Part shown: in pieces, positions 17,708 through 27,281 of the stretch
How the letters are laid out: each line of letters opens with the position of its first letter
How positions within the stretch are numbered: the first letter of the stretch is position 1
Source: Roseiarcus sp963751165
GTDB taxonomy: Bacteria > Pseudomonadota > Alphaproteobacteria > Rhizobiales > Beijerinckiaceae
Length of the DNA stretch: 64,000 bases
Direction of reading: 5' to 3'
Assembly (NCBI GenBank): GCA_963751165.1
Contig: CAVVTP010000006.1
Coordinates: 62,001-126,000 of the forward strand
The notes under the pieces: generated by a model
Told to the model about the DNA's origin: nothing
Databases searched by the model: none
Seen by the model: the letters and a program-made list of their open reading frames with translations, nothing else
Position numbers and translations under genes: made by a program

Positions 17708-19429
17708 CTATTTTGCGCGCCTTTGCGCCGTCAGGAATTCAAAGTCACACCCCTCATCAGCCTGAAGGATCTGCTCGCGATACAGCCGCGAATATCCGCG
17801 CAGCGGCAAGGCGTCGCCGGACGCCTGGGACTCTGCTCGCCGCCGTTCGAGTTCTGGCTGTTCAACCATGAGTTCGAGCGAACGGCTGCGAACGCTGAGA
17901 CGAATGCGGTCGCCGTTACGCACCAACGCGAGCGGACCACCGGAAGCTGCGTCAGGTGCGATGTGGAGCACGATCGTTCCGTAGGCGGTGCCACTCATTC
18001 TGGCATCTGAGATGCGGACCATGTCCTTCACCCCGGTTTTCGCGAGCTTCGCCGGTATCGGCAGATATCCGGCTTCTGGCATGGCGGCCGCGCTCGTCGG
18101 GCCAGCGTTTTTCAAGACAAGAAAGTCGTCTCCATCGACGTCGAGCGCCGGATCGTCGATATGGGCCGCCAGATCCTCTAGGGACTCGAACACAACCGCC
18201 CGTCCTTCGCGCTCAAACAGGCTCGGGTCCGCCGACGAGCGCTTCAGGATCGCGCCGCGCGGCGCCAGATTGCCGAACAGCGCGACCAACCCGCCCTTCT
18301 CGCGCACCGGTTCCGAAAATGGACGGATGAAAGCCCGATCAACCCAGGCCGGCGCCCTCTCGATGCGTTCCCCGAGCGTCTCTCCGGTCACGCTGACGCA
18401 GTCGAGATGCAGGAGATGGCGCAACTCGCGAAGCACCGCCGGGACGCCGCCGGCTGCGTGCAAGTCTTCCATGTAGCCGACGCCAGTGGGCTTCAGATCG
18501 ACGAGCACCGGAGTCGTTTCGCTCAGTTCGTTCAAACGAGGGAGGTTGATCCCAATGCCGAGCCGACCGGCGATCGCGGTCAGATGGATGATCGCATTGG
18601 TCGATCCGCCCAGCGCCAGCAGAAGCCTCAGTGCGTTCTCGAACGCCGGCTCGGTCATGATCCGGCTCGGCCGAAGATGGTCGACGGCGATCAAAGAGAC
18701 TGCGATGCGGCCCGTTTCCTCCGCCATGCGCAGCCGGTCCGCGTCGACGGCCGGAATTGCCGCCGAGCCCGACGGCATCATGCCCAAAGCCTCGGCGAGC
18801 GACGCCATGGTGCTGGCCGTGCCCATCACGGCGCAGGTGCCCGCGGTCGAAGCGAGACGCTGCTCGACGGCATCGATCTCCTCGCGGCCGATTTCACCGG
18901 CGCGGAACCTCGCCCAGTACCGACGGCAATCCGTGCAGGCGCCGAGCCGCTCGCCCCGGTATCGGCCAGTCGACATCGGGCCAGCGACAAGCTGGATCGC
19001 TGGGAGGTCGGCGGAAGCCGCGCCCATGAGCTGAGCCGGCACGGTCTTGTCGCACCCCCCAACCAGCACCACCGCATCCATCGGCTGCGCTCGGATCATT
19101 TCCTCGACATCCATGGACATGAGATTGCGGAACTTGAAGCTGGTCGGACTGAGGAACACTTCGCCAAGCGAGATCGTCGGAAACTCGACGGGGAGCCCGC
19201 CGCCGGCGAGGACACCGCGCTTCACGGCGTCGATCATCTCGGGGAAATGACGATGGCAGTTGTTGAAGCCGCTCGCCGAATTGGCGATGCCAACGATCGG
19301 CCGGTCGAGCATCTCGCGGCTGTAGCCCATCGAGCTGGCGAACGATCGACGCAGGTAGGCGCTGAAATCGCGGTCGCCGTAGTTCGTTAGGCCGCGATGG
19401 ATCCCGCGGCGCGTCTCGTCATGGCTCAT
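17708..19429 (-). CDS. IlvD/Edd-family dehydratase, probable sugar-acid dehydratase
   Basis: The 573-residue protein is an iron-sulfur dehydratase. The cluster and magnesium-site segments are GFNNCHRHFPEM, VGGCDKTVPAQLMG and STAGTCAVMGTASTMASLAEALGM. The C-terminal half has the swivelling-domain motif MVRISDARMSGTAYGT. Its neighbour on the same strand, ten bases upstream, is a ketoglutarate-semialdehyde-type aldehyde dehydrogenase. That pairing fits an aldonate dehydratase in a non-phosphorylative pentose or hexose route better than branched-chain amino acid synthesis. The start at 19429 is chosen for its family-like N-terminus; the frame is open further upstream. Confidence 0.88.
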   Translation of the reverse strand: MSHDETRRGIHRGLTNYGDRDFSAYLRRSFASSMGYSREMLDRPIVGIANSASGFNNCHRHFPEMIDAVKRGVLAGGGLPVEFPTISLGEVFLSPTSFKFRNLMSMDVEEMIRAQPMDAVVLVGGCDKTVPAQLMGAASADLPAIQLVAGPMSTGRYRGERLGACTDCRRYWARFRAGEIGREEIDAVEQRLASTAGTCAVMGTASTMASLAEALGMMPSGSAAIPAVDADRLRMAEETGRIAVSLIAVDHLRPSRIMTEPAFENALRLLLALGGSTNAIIHLTAIAGRLGIGINLPRLNELSETTPVLVDLKPTGVGYMEDLHAAGGVPAVLRELRHLLHLDCVSVTGETLGERIERAPAWVDRAFIRPFSEPVREKGGLVALFGNLAPRGAILKRSSADPSLFEREGRAVVFESLEDLAAHIDDPALDVDGDDFLVLKNAGPTSAAAMPEAGYLPIPAKLAKTGVKDMVRISDARMSGTAYGTIVLHIAPDAASGGPLALVRNGDRIRLSVRSRSLELMVEQPELERRRAESQASGDALPLRGYSRLYREQILQADEGCDFEFLTAQRRAK

Positions 19430-19439
19430 GAGAACAATC

Positions 19440-20879
19440 TCACGCGTGTCGAACCTTGATGTACTGCGGTTCGAGGTAATCGAGGATTCCGATCTGTCCG
19501 CCTTCGCGGCCAAACCCGCTTTCCTTGACGCCGCCAAAGGGAATCTCGGCCGCCGCGAGCATCATGTCATTGACGCCCACCATTCCGACCTCGAGGGCCG
19601 ACGCCGCTCGACTGGCGAGCGATAGCGATGCCGTAAAGATGTAACCCGCCAAACCGAAGGGCGTATTATTGGCTCGTTCGACGACCTCGTCGAACTCGTC
19701 AAAAGCTGAGATCGGCGCGACGGGACCAAAAGGCTCATCACGCATCACTCTCGCGTCGTCCGGGACGTTGTCGAGCACTGTCGGTTGAAAGAAATAGCCT
19801 CGATTGAACTCCTGCGGACGCGCGCCGCCTGTAAGCAATGTTGCGCCGCGCCGGACCGCATCCTGGACCAACGCCTCCACGCGCTCGCGTCCGCGAGCGT
19901 TGATCATTGGCCCGCAGGTCACGGCGGGGTTCACGCCGCTTCCCAGTTTCAGAGTTCTTGCGCTCTCGGTCATCGCAGCGACGAAAGCGTCCTTAATCGA
20001 CGAGTGGACGTAGAAGCGGCTCGGCGAAATGCAGACTTGTCCATTGTTGCGGAACTTTGCCGCCGCGCAAGCCTTGCCGGCCGCAACCGGGTCCGCGTCG
20101 CCGAAGACGAGAACGGGGGCGTGACCGCCGAGTTCGAGGCTGAGGCGCTTGAGGCCGTCCGCGCAAAGCCCCATGATCAGCTTCCCGACCGGAATGGAGC
20201 CGGTGAGCGAGACTTTTCGAATGACCGGCGAGGCAATCAGATGTCGCGAGATCTCTGTGGGATCGCCTGTCACGACGGCGAGCACCCCGTTCGGCAGACC
20301 GGCGCACTTTGCCGCCTCGGCGGACAGGAAGGCGCCGGACGGCGTTTCCTCCGAAGGTTTGAGGATAAGTGTGCAGCCTGCGGCCAGACCAGCCGCAATC
20401 TTCCGCGCGGGCAACAGCGCCGGGAAGTTCCAAGCGGTGAATGCGGCGACCGGGCCGACCGCGCGATACTGAACGTCGAGCCGCGCGCCCGAATCGCGAC
20501 CGGCCAGCGTATGACCAAAGATTCGCCGCGCCTCGTCCGCGTACCAGTCGAATTGATCGATCGCCGCGCCGAACTCGCCGCGCGCCTCGGCGAGAGGCTT
20601 GCCGCTTTCGCGCGCCATCATCAAGGCCGCCTCCTCAGTGCGGCTTCGCAGCATATCCGCCATGGCGCGAAGCAGCCTTGAGCGCTCCCAACCCGATACG
20701 CCGGACCATGTCCGCTGCGCCCTTGCTGCGGCGGATAGGGCGTCGTTTAGGTCTTCGATCTCCGCATGGGGGATCGAACCGATGCACTCCTCCGTGGCCG
20801 GATCGATGACGTCCAGCGTGCGCCCGTTGCGCGCGGCGCGCCACTCGCCGTTGACGAAAAGACCGAACGAGTTGTACAT
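19440..20879 (-). CDS. Aldehyde dehydrogenase, probable 2-oxoglutarate/succinate semialdehyde dehydrogenase
   Basis: The 479-residue NAD(P)-dependent enzyme shows AAFTAWNFPALLPARKIAAGLAAG in the cofactor domain, LELGGHAPVLVF with the general-base Glu, and FRNNGQVCISPSRFYV with the catalytic Cys. The motif set is that of the GabD / 2-oxoglutarate semialdehyde group. The start at 20879 (MYNSFGLFVNGEW) is family-like, and the frame upstream of it has no conserved sequence. It is followed after ten bases by the IlvD/Edd gene. Together they could convert an aldonate through a keto-deoxy acid and 2-oxoglutarate semialdehyde to 2-oxoglutarate. Confidence 0.9.
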   Translation of the reverse strand: MYNSFGLFVNGEWRAARNGRTLDVIDPATEECIGSIPHAEIEDLNDALSAAARAQRTWSGVSGWERSRLLRAMADMLRSRTEEAALMMARESGKPLAEARGEFGAAIDQFDWYADEARRIFGHTLAGRDSGARLDVQYRAVGPVAAFTAWNFPALLPARKIAAGLAAGCTLILKPSEETPSGAFLSAEAAKCAGLPNGVLAVVTGDPTEISRHLIASPVIRKVSLTGSIPVGKLIMGLCADGLKRLSLELGGHAPVLVFGDADPVAAGKACAAAKFRNNGQVCISPSRFYVHSSIKDAFVAAMTESARTLKLGSGVNPAVTCGPMINARGRERVEALVQDAVRRGATLLTGGARPQEFNRGYFFQPTVLDNVPDDARVMRDEPFGPVAPISAFDEFDEVVERANNTPFGLAGYIFTASLSLASRAASALEVGMVGVNDMMLAAAEIPFGGVKESGFGREGGQIGILDYLEPQYIKVRHA

Positions 20880-21565
20880 GAGACACCCCTTCGATGGACG
20901 ATCAAATGGTCTGCCCGAAGTAGAGCCGTTCGACCTCCGAGACCCATGGACCGACGGTCCAGCGGCCATAGGTCCCCATGCCATCCGTCGTAGGCTCGGA
21001 GCAAAGCGCCAACCGGAGCCCCGGTTGCCGGGAGCGGTTGAAGGGTTGCTCGATCGCGCGGGACTTTGGCCTAATTGAAGCTCAGAACATGAAGTTTGGC
21101 CATAATCGGCTTTTTTCTGAGACCAAACTTCGGGTCGTTCCAATGTTACAACTTACCCTCGTTATGGTTCGCCTTGGAGGTTAAGTAACTGAAATCGCGA
21201 TATTTTTTATTCAGATCAAGGCCGCGTTGAGACCCTCAACCTCTTTCGGGTTTCTCGGCGAAACGATGTTTCTAGATTTCAATGCTCTCTTGCAGACCCA
21301 TCTCAAGCGCCTGAGAACAAAGAAGCTTCTTGGGGCTAGGCGTCAGTTGCTCCTTCTCCCGCAGGTGCGATTTGATGCGGTTCAGGCGTACCGATAGGAG
21401 AGTGGTTATTTTACGGCCGAGTGTGGCCAATTGAAGGTTGCAGCGAGACCGGAAAGCGGATCTGCGCCCCCGCTGGCCTTCGGCTCCGGATTGCGTTAAT
21501 TGGGCCTAAACGTATAGCCTCTAATTTTCGTTCCGGTCTTATCGAGGCGTAAGCGCAGGCGAAGG
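20880..21565. other. Long intergenic region between divergent genes
   Basis: The 686-base gap separates the aldehyde dehydrogenase gene (minus) from the DUF2778 gene (plus). It is less GC-rich than its surroundings in the part 21080-21400. A 43-codon frame at 21266-21397 (starting MFLDFNALLQ) matches nothing I recognise and has no clear ribosome-binding site. Apart from the inverted repeat listed separately I see no feature. Confidence 0.4.
21092..21130. promoter_or_regulatory. Inverted repeat AAGTTTGG...CCAAACTT
   Basis: Perfect eight-base arms at 21092-21099 and 21123-21130 enclose 23 bases that include a T6 run. The repeat lies about 210 bases upstream of the aldehyde dehydrogenase start and 435 bases upstream of the DUF2778 gene. 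It could be an operator or a weak hairpin; no regulator gene adjoins it. Confidence 0.3.
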
Positions 21566-22714
21566 ATGCAAGGGATAGAAGCAACACTCGACGAGGTTTC
21601 GTTCGATCGCGAACCCACAGCCCTCAACGTTGTTCCGCAATTCGTTTTTGGCGTCGTGGCTCTGGTTTCGATCGGCTGCGTTGCGGCTTATGTCGTGCAC
21701 AATCGGCTGCCCGCCGCGCCCCGCTCGTCGGGGGCAAGACTGGCGGCGGCGCAAGTGGCGGCGCCAGCCGTAGATGTCGCTCAATTCGGCCAGATGATCA
21801 TCGAGCCGGATTGGCTCCCCAAGACAGCTTCGCCTAGCCGGGCCGGGTCACCAGACGCCAACCTCGCAGCCCTTACGCCGACGGATTCGGCATCGATTTC
21901 GCAACCGCAGGGCGCTCCGTCTCCGGACCTCGAATCCGCGCCGCCAGCGCCTCCCCCTACGCTCATTCAGCCGGAAAACGTTCCGCTCCCGCCGACGCGC
22001 GACGTCGCCCGAATCGAGGATAGCGCGCCGTTGCCGCCGCCGCGGCCGCCCGAGTTTGCAGAGCCGGCCACGCGGCCAGGTCCGGAACGGCGTTTCACGC
22101 CGAGCGACACGTCCACGCCAGCTCTCGGCGACAAACCGAACTTCCTGCAAAGGCTCTTGGGGTTGGGTCGGCCGTCCGGGTCGGCGGTCGCATCCGCTCC
22201 CTCGCCTTCGCGGGCTCCAGCTTCCCATTCTCAAACCGTCGCATCAGCTCCGGCAGTCGCTTCGTCCGAACATTCCGGCAGAGGGATTTTCGGCTTTTTC
22301 TCATCTGGGCCGAGTTTCGACAGGTTCGGCTACGATCGACAGACCGCGATCTACGACATCTCTGCCCGCACCGTCTATCTCCCCGACGGAACCCGACTCG
22401 AGGCTCACTCTGGCCTTGGCGATAAGCTGGACGATCCCCGCTACGTGAGCGAGCGCATGGTCGGACCGACGCCGCCGCATCTCTATGATCTCGAGCTGCG
22501 CGAAGCCTCTTTCCATGGGGTCCAAGCGCTTCGTCTCAATCCTGTCGGCGGCGAAGGCGAAATCTACGGTCGGGCGGGGCTGCTCGCGCATCCCTACATG
22601 CTCGGGCCGCACGGCGATTCTAACGGATGCGTGTCCGTCAAGGATTACGAAGCCTTCCTGCGGGCCTATCAGAATGGCGAGATCAGACGCCTGGCGGTCG
22701 TCTCGCGGCTGTAG
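21566..22714 (+). CDS. Membrane-anchored DUF2778 (Tlde1-type) protein
   Basis: The 382-residue protein has one N-terminal membrane helix (about residues 26-45), then a Pro/Ala-rich linker of roughly 200 residues with no regular fold expected. A C-terminal DUF2778 domain of about 130 residues follows. That domain has YDISARTVYLPDGTRLEAHSGLGDKLDDPR and the active-site motif HGDSNGCVSVKDYEAF with the nucleophile Cys. Tlde1 proteins of this family act on peptidoglycan peptide stems as L,D-transpeptidase/carboxypeptidase-like enzymes, in some bacteria as type VI effectors. No secretion genes or immunity gene are adjacent, so a housekeeping cell-wall role is as likely. Confidence 0.8.
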   Translation: MQGIEATLDEVSFDREPTALNVVPQFVFGVVALVSIGCVAAYVVHNRLPAAPRSSGARLAAAQVAAPAVDVAQFGQMIIEPDWLPKTASPSRAGSPDANLAALTPTDSASISQPQGAPSPDLESAPPAPPPTLIQPENVPLPPTRDVARIEDSAPLPPPRPPEFAEPATRPGPERRFTPSDTSTPALGDKPNFLQRLLGLGRPSGSAVASAPSPSRAPASHSQTVASAPAVASSEHSGRGIFGFFSSGPSFDRFGYDRQTAIYDISARTVYLPDGTRLEAHSGLGDKLDDPRYVSERMVGPTPPHLYDLELREASFHGVQALRLNPVGGEGEIYGRAGLLAHPYMLGPHGDSNGCVSVKDYEAFLRAYQNGEIRRLAVVSRL

Positions 22715-22764
22715 CGCGATCGTTGATCATGCGCAGCGCCTAAAGCGGGCGCGGCTCCGTCACG

Positions 22765-24346
22765 TCAAGCCGCCGCCTTCTGGTAGTCCTTGACGTCGGC
22801 GAAGGCGATCTTCGGCCAGCGCTCCTGTTCGTAACGCAGGTTGAAGGCGCTCGAAGCCATGAAGACCGGGGCGCCGTCGAGGTCGGAGGCAAGCGACGAC
22901 GGGTAGGCGGCGAGAAATTTCTGCATCTCCGCCTTGTCGTTCGAGGCGACCCAGCGGCACACCTCGAACCGGCTCTGCTCGAGCGAAACCGGAAGGCCGT
23001 ATTCGGCTTCGAGCCGCTCGACGAGCACGTCGAGTTGCAGCGCGCCCACGACGCCGACGATCGCCGACGCTCCGTCGAATGGCAGAAATACCTGCACGAC
23101 ACCCTCTTCCGCCAGCTGCTGCAGCGCCTCGCGCAATTTTTTCGCCTTCATCGCGTCGGCGAGCTTCACGCGGCGCAGGATTTCCGGCGCGAAGCTCGGC
23201 ACGCCTCGGAAAAGGACCTCTTCGCCTTCGCTCAGCGTGTCGCCGATCCGGAGAATTCCGTGATTTGGAATGCCGACGACGTCGCCGGCGAAAGCTTCCT
23301 CCGCCAGCGACCGGTCCTGCGCGAAAAAGAACTGCGGCGCGCTCAAGGTCACCGGTTTGCCGGTGCGCACCAGCTTTGCCCGCATGCCGCGCTGCAGCTT
23401 GCCCGAGCAGACGCGCATGAACGCGATCCGGTCGCGGTGATTCGGATCCATGTTCGCCTGAATCTTGAACACGAAGCCGGTCATCCTTCCTTCGTCCGCC
23501 TTGACCACGCGGTTCGCAGCCGGCTGGGAGCGGGGCGAGGGCGCGAACTCCGCCATCGCGTCGATCAGGTCCTTGACCGCGAAATCCTTCAACGCGCTGC
23601 CGAACAGCACCGGCGTCAGGTGGCCCTCGAGAAAGGCCTGCCTGTCGAATTGCTTGAGACCTTCGACCGCCAGTTGGAGTTCGTCGATCGCTTGCGCGCG
23701 CTCGTGCTCGGGCAGGAGCCCCGCGACCCGACGATCGTCGGGGCCTGAGACGTCCGTCTCCGCGGCGTCCTTGCCGAGCGCGCGAAGCCTTTTGCGGCGG
23801 ATGTCGTAGGCGCCGGCGAGCGAGCGCCCGCGCCCGATCGTCCAGTTGAGCGGAGCCGTATCGAGCGCCAGCGTCTTCTCAATCTCGTCGAGGAGATCGA
23901 ACGGATCGCGCGTTTCACGGTCCATCTTGTTGATGAAGGTGACGATCGGAATGTCCCGAAGCCGGCAGACCTCGAACAGCTTGCGGGTGCGCGCCTCGAT
24001 CCCCTTGGCGGCGTCGATCACCATGACCGCTGAATTCGACTGCGGTCAGCGTGCGGTAGGTGTCCTCGGAGAAATCCTCGTGGCCGGGGGTGTCGAGCAG
24101 GTTGAAGACGCAGTCGGCGTATTCGAAAGTCATGACCGAGGTGACGACGGAAATGCCGCGCTCGCGCTCGATGCCCATCCAGTCCGAGCGGGTCTGTCGG
24201 CGGTTCGCCTTGGCGCGCACCTCGCCGGCGAGCTGGATCGCCCCGCCGAACAGCAGAATTTTTTCAGTCAGCGTCGTCTTGCCGGCGTCGGGGTGCGAAA
24301 TGATCGCGAAAGTGCGCCGCCGCGCAACCGGGTTCGTTTCAGGCAT
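22765..24346 (-). CDS. prfC: Peptide chain release factor 3, frameshifted in this sequence
   Basis: RF3 is the GTPase that recycles RF1 and RF2 after termination. The first frame has the G1 motif SHPDAGKTTLTEK, ERERGISVVTSVM and the G3 motif DTPGHEDFSEDTYRTLTAV. The second frame has MVIDAAKGIEARTRKLFEVC and the G4 motif FINKMDRE, then domains II and III through the C-terminus. The break is at GAATTC near 24033-24038. Removing one A gives TAVDSAVMVIDAAKG, the family sequence. The span is 3n+1 and the corrected length is 526 residues, standard for RF3. Confidence 0.92.
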
Positions 24347-24535
24347 CGGTTCAGGTTTTCCGGAGAGTAAGCGGCTCCTACTTAATGGTGACAGGGCTTC
24401 GAGGGAAGGGCGAGCCGCAAGCCTTCATGCCCCGACCGGCATCGCTGCATCTAGAAAAGTCTGTTCAGGCCGTGCGAATTGGAAGCAATGCTTCGCGCCA
24501 TCGTCCCATGGGGTTTTAAAGGAAGGCCGCTAGAC

Positions 24536-26038
24536 ATGCTCGATCGTCCCACCACGCGCGAAGGCTGGCTCGCTCGAGCCGCAGCGCTCGAATTTGAAGG
24601 CCGCGCCTTCATCGACGGCGCCTATGTCCCCGCCCTCGACGGCGCGACCTTCGCCAGGGTCTCGCCGATCGACGGAAAGGTTTTCACCTCTGTTGCCGAC
24701 TGCGGCGCCCCCGACGTCGACCGGGCGGTGAAGGCGGCTCGGGCGGCCTTCGAGAGCGGCGTGTGGCGCGACGCCGACCCCCAGAAGAAAAAGCAGGTGC
24801 TGTTGCGCTTCGCCGAGCTCATCCGCGACAACGCCGACGAGATCGCGCTCCTGGAGACGCTCGACGTCGGGAAGGTGATCGGCAATTCGCTGAGCGTCGA
24901 TGTCCCCTTTTGCGCCAACTGCATTCAATATTACGCCGAATACGCCGACAAGCTCTTTGACGAGGTCGCGCCGGTCGGCGCGCATGACGTCGCCATGGTC
25001 CGCAAGGAGCCCCTCGGCGTCGTCGGGGCGATCGTGCCGTGGAACTATCCGCTCATCATCGGCGCGTGGAAACTCGGCCCCGCGTTGGTCGCAGGCAATT
25101 CGGTCGTCCTGAAGCCGGCGGAGCAGTCGCCGCTCGGCTCGCTGGCGCTCGGGCGCCTCGCCGAGAAGGCCGGGCTTCCACACGGCCTGCTCAACATCGT
25201 GCCCGGCTTCGGCGAGAAGGCAGGCAAGCCGCTCGCGCTCCACCCGGACGTCGACATGATCGCCTTCACCGGCTCGACCGAGGTCGGCAAGCTGATCATG
25301 GTCTACGCCGGCCAGAGCAACATGAAGCGGGTCGCTCTCGAATGCGGCGGCAAGTCGCCGCATGTGGTGATGCCCGACGCCAATCTCGACGCGGCCGCCG
25401 AGTTGATCGCGTGGGGCGTCTACTACAACCAGGGCGAAACCTGCCACGCAGGCTCGCGCGTGTTGGCGCATGCTTCGATCCGTGAGGCCCTCGTCGAGAA
25501 GATCGCCAAGGCGCAGACGGCGCACATACCCTTGGGCCACCCCTTCGACTCCGAGGCCCAACTCGGCGCGCTGGTCGACGAACGACAGATGGAGCGCGTG
25601 CTGGGTTACATCCGGCTTGGCCTCGAGGAGGGGGCGCATCTTGCGCATGGCGGGAAGCGCGTCTTTGCCGAAAGCGGCGGATTCTACGTCGAGCCGACCA
25701 TTCTCGACGGCGCGACCAACGCCATGCGCATCGCACAGGAGGAGATCTTCGGTCCCGTCGTCGTCGTTATTCAGTTTGAAACAGAGGCAGAGGTCGTGCG
25801 TCTCGCCAACGACACGATCTATGGCCTCGCAGCGGCAGTTTGGACGCGCGACATGGGCACTGCGCATCGGCTGTCTCGCGCCATTCGCGCGGGCACCGTC
25901 TGGATCAACACTTACGACCGCTCCTCGCTGACGACCCCGTTCGGCGGCTTCAAGCAGTCCGGCTTCGGCCGCGATCGCTCGGCCCACGCAATCGACAAAT
26001 ATGTGGACCTCAAAACGATTTGGACCAACTATCGATGA
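24536..26038 (+). CDS. Aldehyde dehydrogenase, PuuC/betaine-aldehyde type
   Basis: The 500-residue NAD-dependent enzyme has GAIVPWNYPLIIGAWKLGPALVAG in the cofactor domain, ALECGGKSPHVV with the Glu, and NQGETCHAGSRVLAH with the catalytic Cys at about residue 304. The C-terminal PFGGFKQSGFGRDRS motif is also complete. The sequence is closest in style to gamma-glutamyl-aminobutyraldehyde and related omega-aminoaldehyde dehydrogenases. AAAGGAAGG precedes the ATG. A GcvA-type regulator and an MttB-family gene follow on the same strand. This context points to quaternary-amine or polyamine catabolism, but the substrate is not proven. Confidence 0.88.
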   Translation: MLDRPTTREGWLARAAALEFEGRAFIDGAYVPALDGATFARVSPIDGKVFTSVADCGAPDVDRAVKAARAAFESGVWRDADPQKKKQVLLRFAELIRDNADEIALLETLDVGKVIGNSLSVDVPFCANCIQYYAEYADKLFDEVAPVGAHDVAMVRKEPLGVVGAIVPWNYPLIIGAWKLGPALVAGNSVVLKPAEQSPLGSLALGRLAEKAGLPHGLLNIVPGFGEKAGKPLALHPDVDMIAFTGSTEVGKLIMVYAGQSNMKRVALECGGKSPHVVMPDANLDAAAELIAWGVYYNQGETCHAGSRVLAHASIREALVEKIAKAQTAHIPLGHPFDSEAQLGALVDERQMERVLGYIRLGLEEGAHLAHGGKRVFAESGGFYVEPTILDGATNAMRIAQEEIFGPVVVVIQFETEAEVVRLANDTIYGLAAAVWTRDMGTAHRLSRAIRAGTVWINTYDRSSLTTPFGGFKQSGFGRDRSAHAIDKYVDLKTIWTNYR

Positions 26039-26222
26039 CGGTGACCGCTGCTCGAACGATCCGAGGACCTTGACGACGCCGGCGCGCTCATTTCGCTTTG
26101 GATTGGTTGCTGATTGGTTGGCACGTCGTATTGTCCTATATGGCTCGTGTGCGTTATGAAGAGAGTTCGAGCGCGCACGCAGTGACTCGCGACACGATGC
26201 TCGTGCGGCGCGGGGAGGATGA

Positions 26223-27182
26223 ATGGATCGGAAGTGGTTGCCGCTGAACGCGCTTCGCGCGTTCGAGGCGGCCGGGCAGCACCTCAGCTTCACCGCTGCC
26301 GCCAACAGTCTGACAGTGGCCCAGAGCGCTGTCAGCCGGCATGTGATCGTGCTGGAGAACTTTCTTGGCGTTGCGCTCTTCGAACGCCGTCCCCAGCAGC
26401 TGGTCCTGACAGAGGCCGGACGACACATTCTGCCGGTCGTTTCGAAGTCGTTCGACCGGATCGACCAGGCGCTCGGCGAAGTCATCAAGGAAAAGGGGCG
26501 GCCGAAGCGCGTGCTCAAGGTCGCGCTCCCGACCTCCTTCGCCCATCGGCTGGCGATCCCGATCCTGCGCGACTTCCGCGCCGAGAACGCCGGCATATCC
26601 CTCGAGATCGTCTCCAAGCCGACGACCGGGCCCGAGGTGGACGGCGACGTCGATATCGCCATCGTTTACTCCGAGCCGCGCGTCACCGACGCCATCCACG
26701 ATCTTCTCTGGATGGTGCGCTCGACGGTCCTTTGCAGCCCGATGCTTCTCGAATCGACCGACGCCAGCGATCCGGCCAAGCTCATCGCCGCAAGCGACCT
26801 TCTCCATCTCAAGATCGACGGAAGGCCGCGCCACTTTTTCTGGGAGATGTTCGTTCGCTCGATCGGGCGCCCGGATCTTGCCGTCGATCGCGGCCTCGTG
26901 TTCGATACGCAGCAGCTGGCGGCGCAATATGCGATGAGCGGCGATGGGCTGGCGCTGCTCGATCCGCTGCTCTTCCACGAAGAAATCAAGGCCGGCCGGC
27001 TGATGCGCCCCTTCGACCTCTGGCTGGACGAAGGCTACGGCTATTATCTGACCACCCATCCCGAGGATCTCAGCAACGAGGCGGTCGCCCTGTTCCGATC
27101 GTGGCTGATCGCCCGCTTCTCGGCCAGCCGCGCCGCGGAAGCAGCCGCTCCGGCGCCGCAGAAGCTGCGAGCCGCAAAATAA
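26223..27182 (+). CDS. GcvA-type LysR transcriptional regulator
   Basis: The 319-residue regulator has the winged HTH KWLPLNALRAFEAAGQHLSF and VAQSAVSRHVIVLENFLGVALFERR near the N-terminus. The effector domain follows, with FDTQQLAAQYAMSGDGLALLDPLLF typical of the GcvA branch. GGGGAGGA immediately precedes the ATG. It sits between the aldehyde dehydrogenase and the MttB-family gene, all on the plus strand. It is therefore the likely controller of one or both. Confidence 0.9.
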   Translation: MDRKWLPLNALRAFEAAGQHLSFTAAANSLTVAQSAVSRHVIVLENFLGVALFERRPQQLVLTEAGRHILPVVSKSFDRIDQALGEVIKEKGRPKRVLKVALPTSFAHRLAIPILRDFRAENAGISLEIVSKPTTGPEVDGDVDIAIVYSEPRVTDAIHDLLWMVRSTVLCSPMLLESTDASDPAKLIAASDLLHLKIDGRPRHFFWEMFVRSIGRPDLAVDRGLVFDTQQLAAQYAMSGDGLALLDPLLFHEEIKAGRLMRPFDLWLDEGYGYYLTTHPEDLSNEAVALFRSWLIARFSASRAAEAAAPAPQKLRAAK

Positions 27183-27281
27183 GGTTCGCGGAAGTTCTCA
27201 TGTCGCAATGCGAATTTCGCGCGAGACCCGCGTCGACCCGTAGGCTAGCCTGAATCCGCCTTTCGATTCCTAGGGGAAGTC

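Noticed and set aside
21266..21397. 43-codon plus-strand frame in the long intergenic region
   Set aside because: No ribosome-binding site, no recognisable homology, and composition close to random.
24530..26662. Minus-strand open frame of 710 codons opposite the aldehyde dehydrogenase and GcvA genes
   Set aside because: The opposite strand encodes complete conserved proteins; the frame itself shows no family features.
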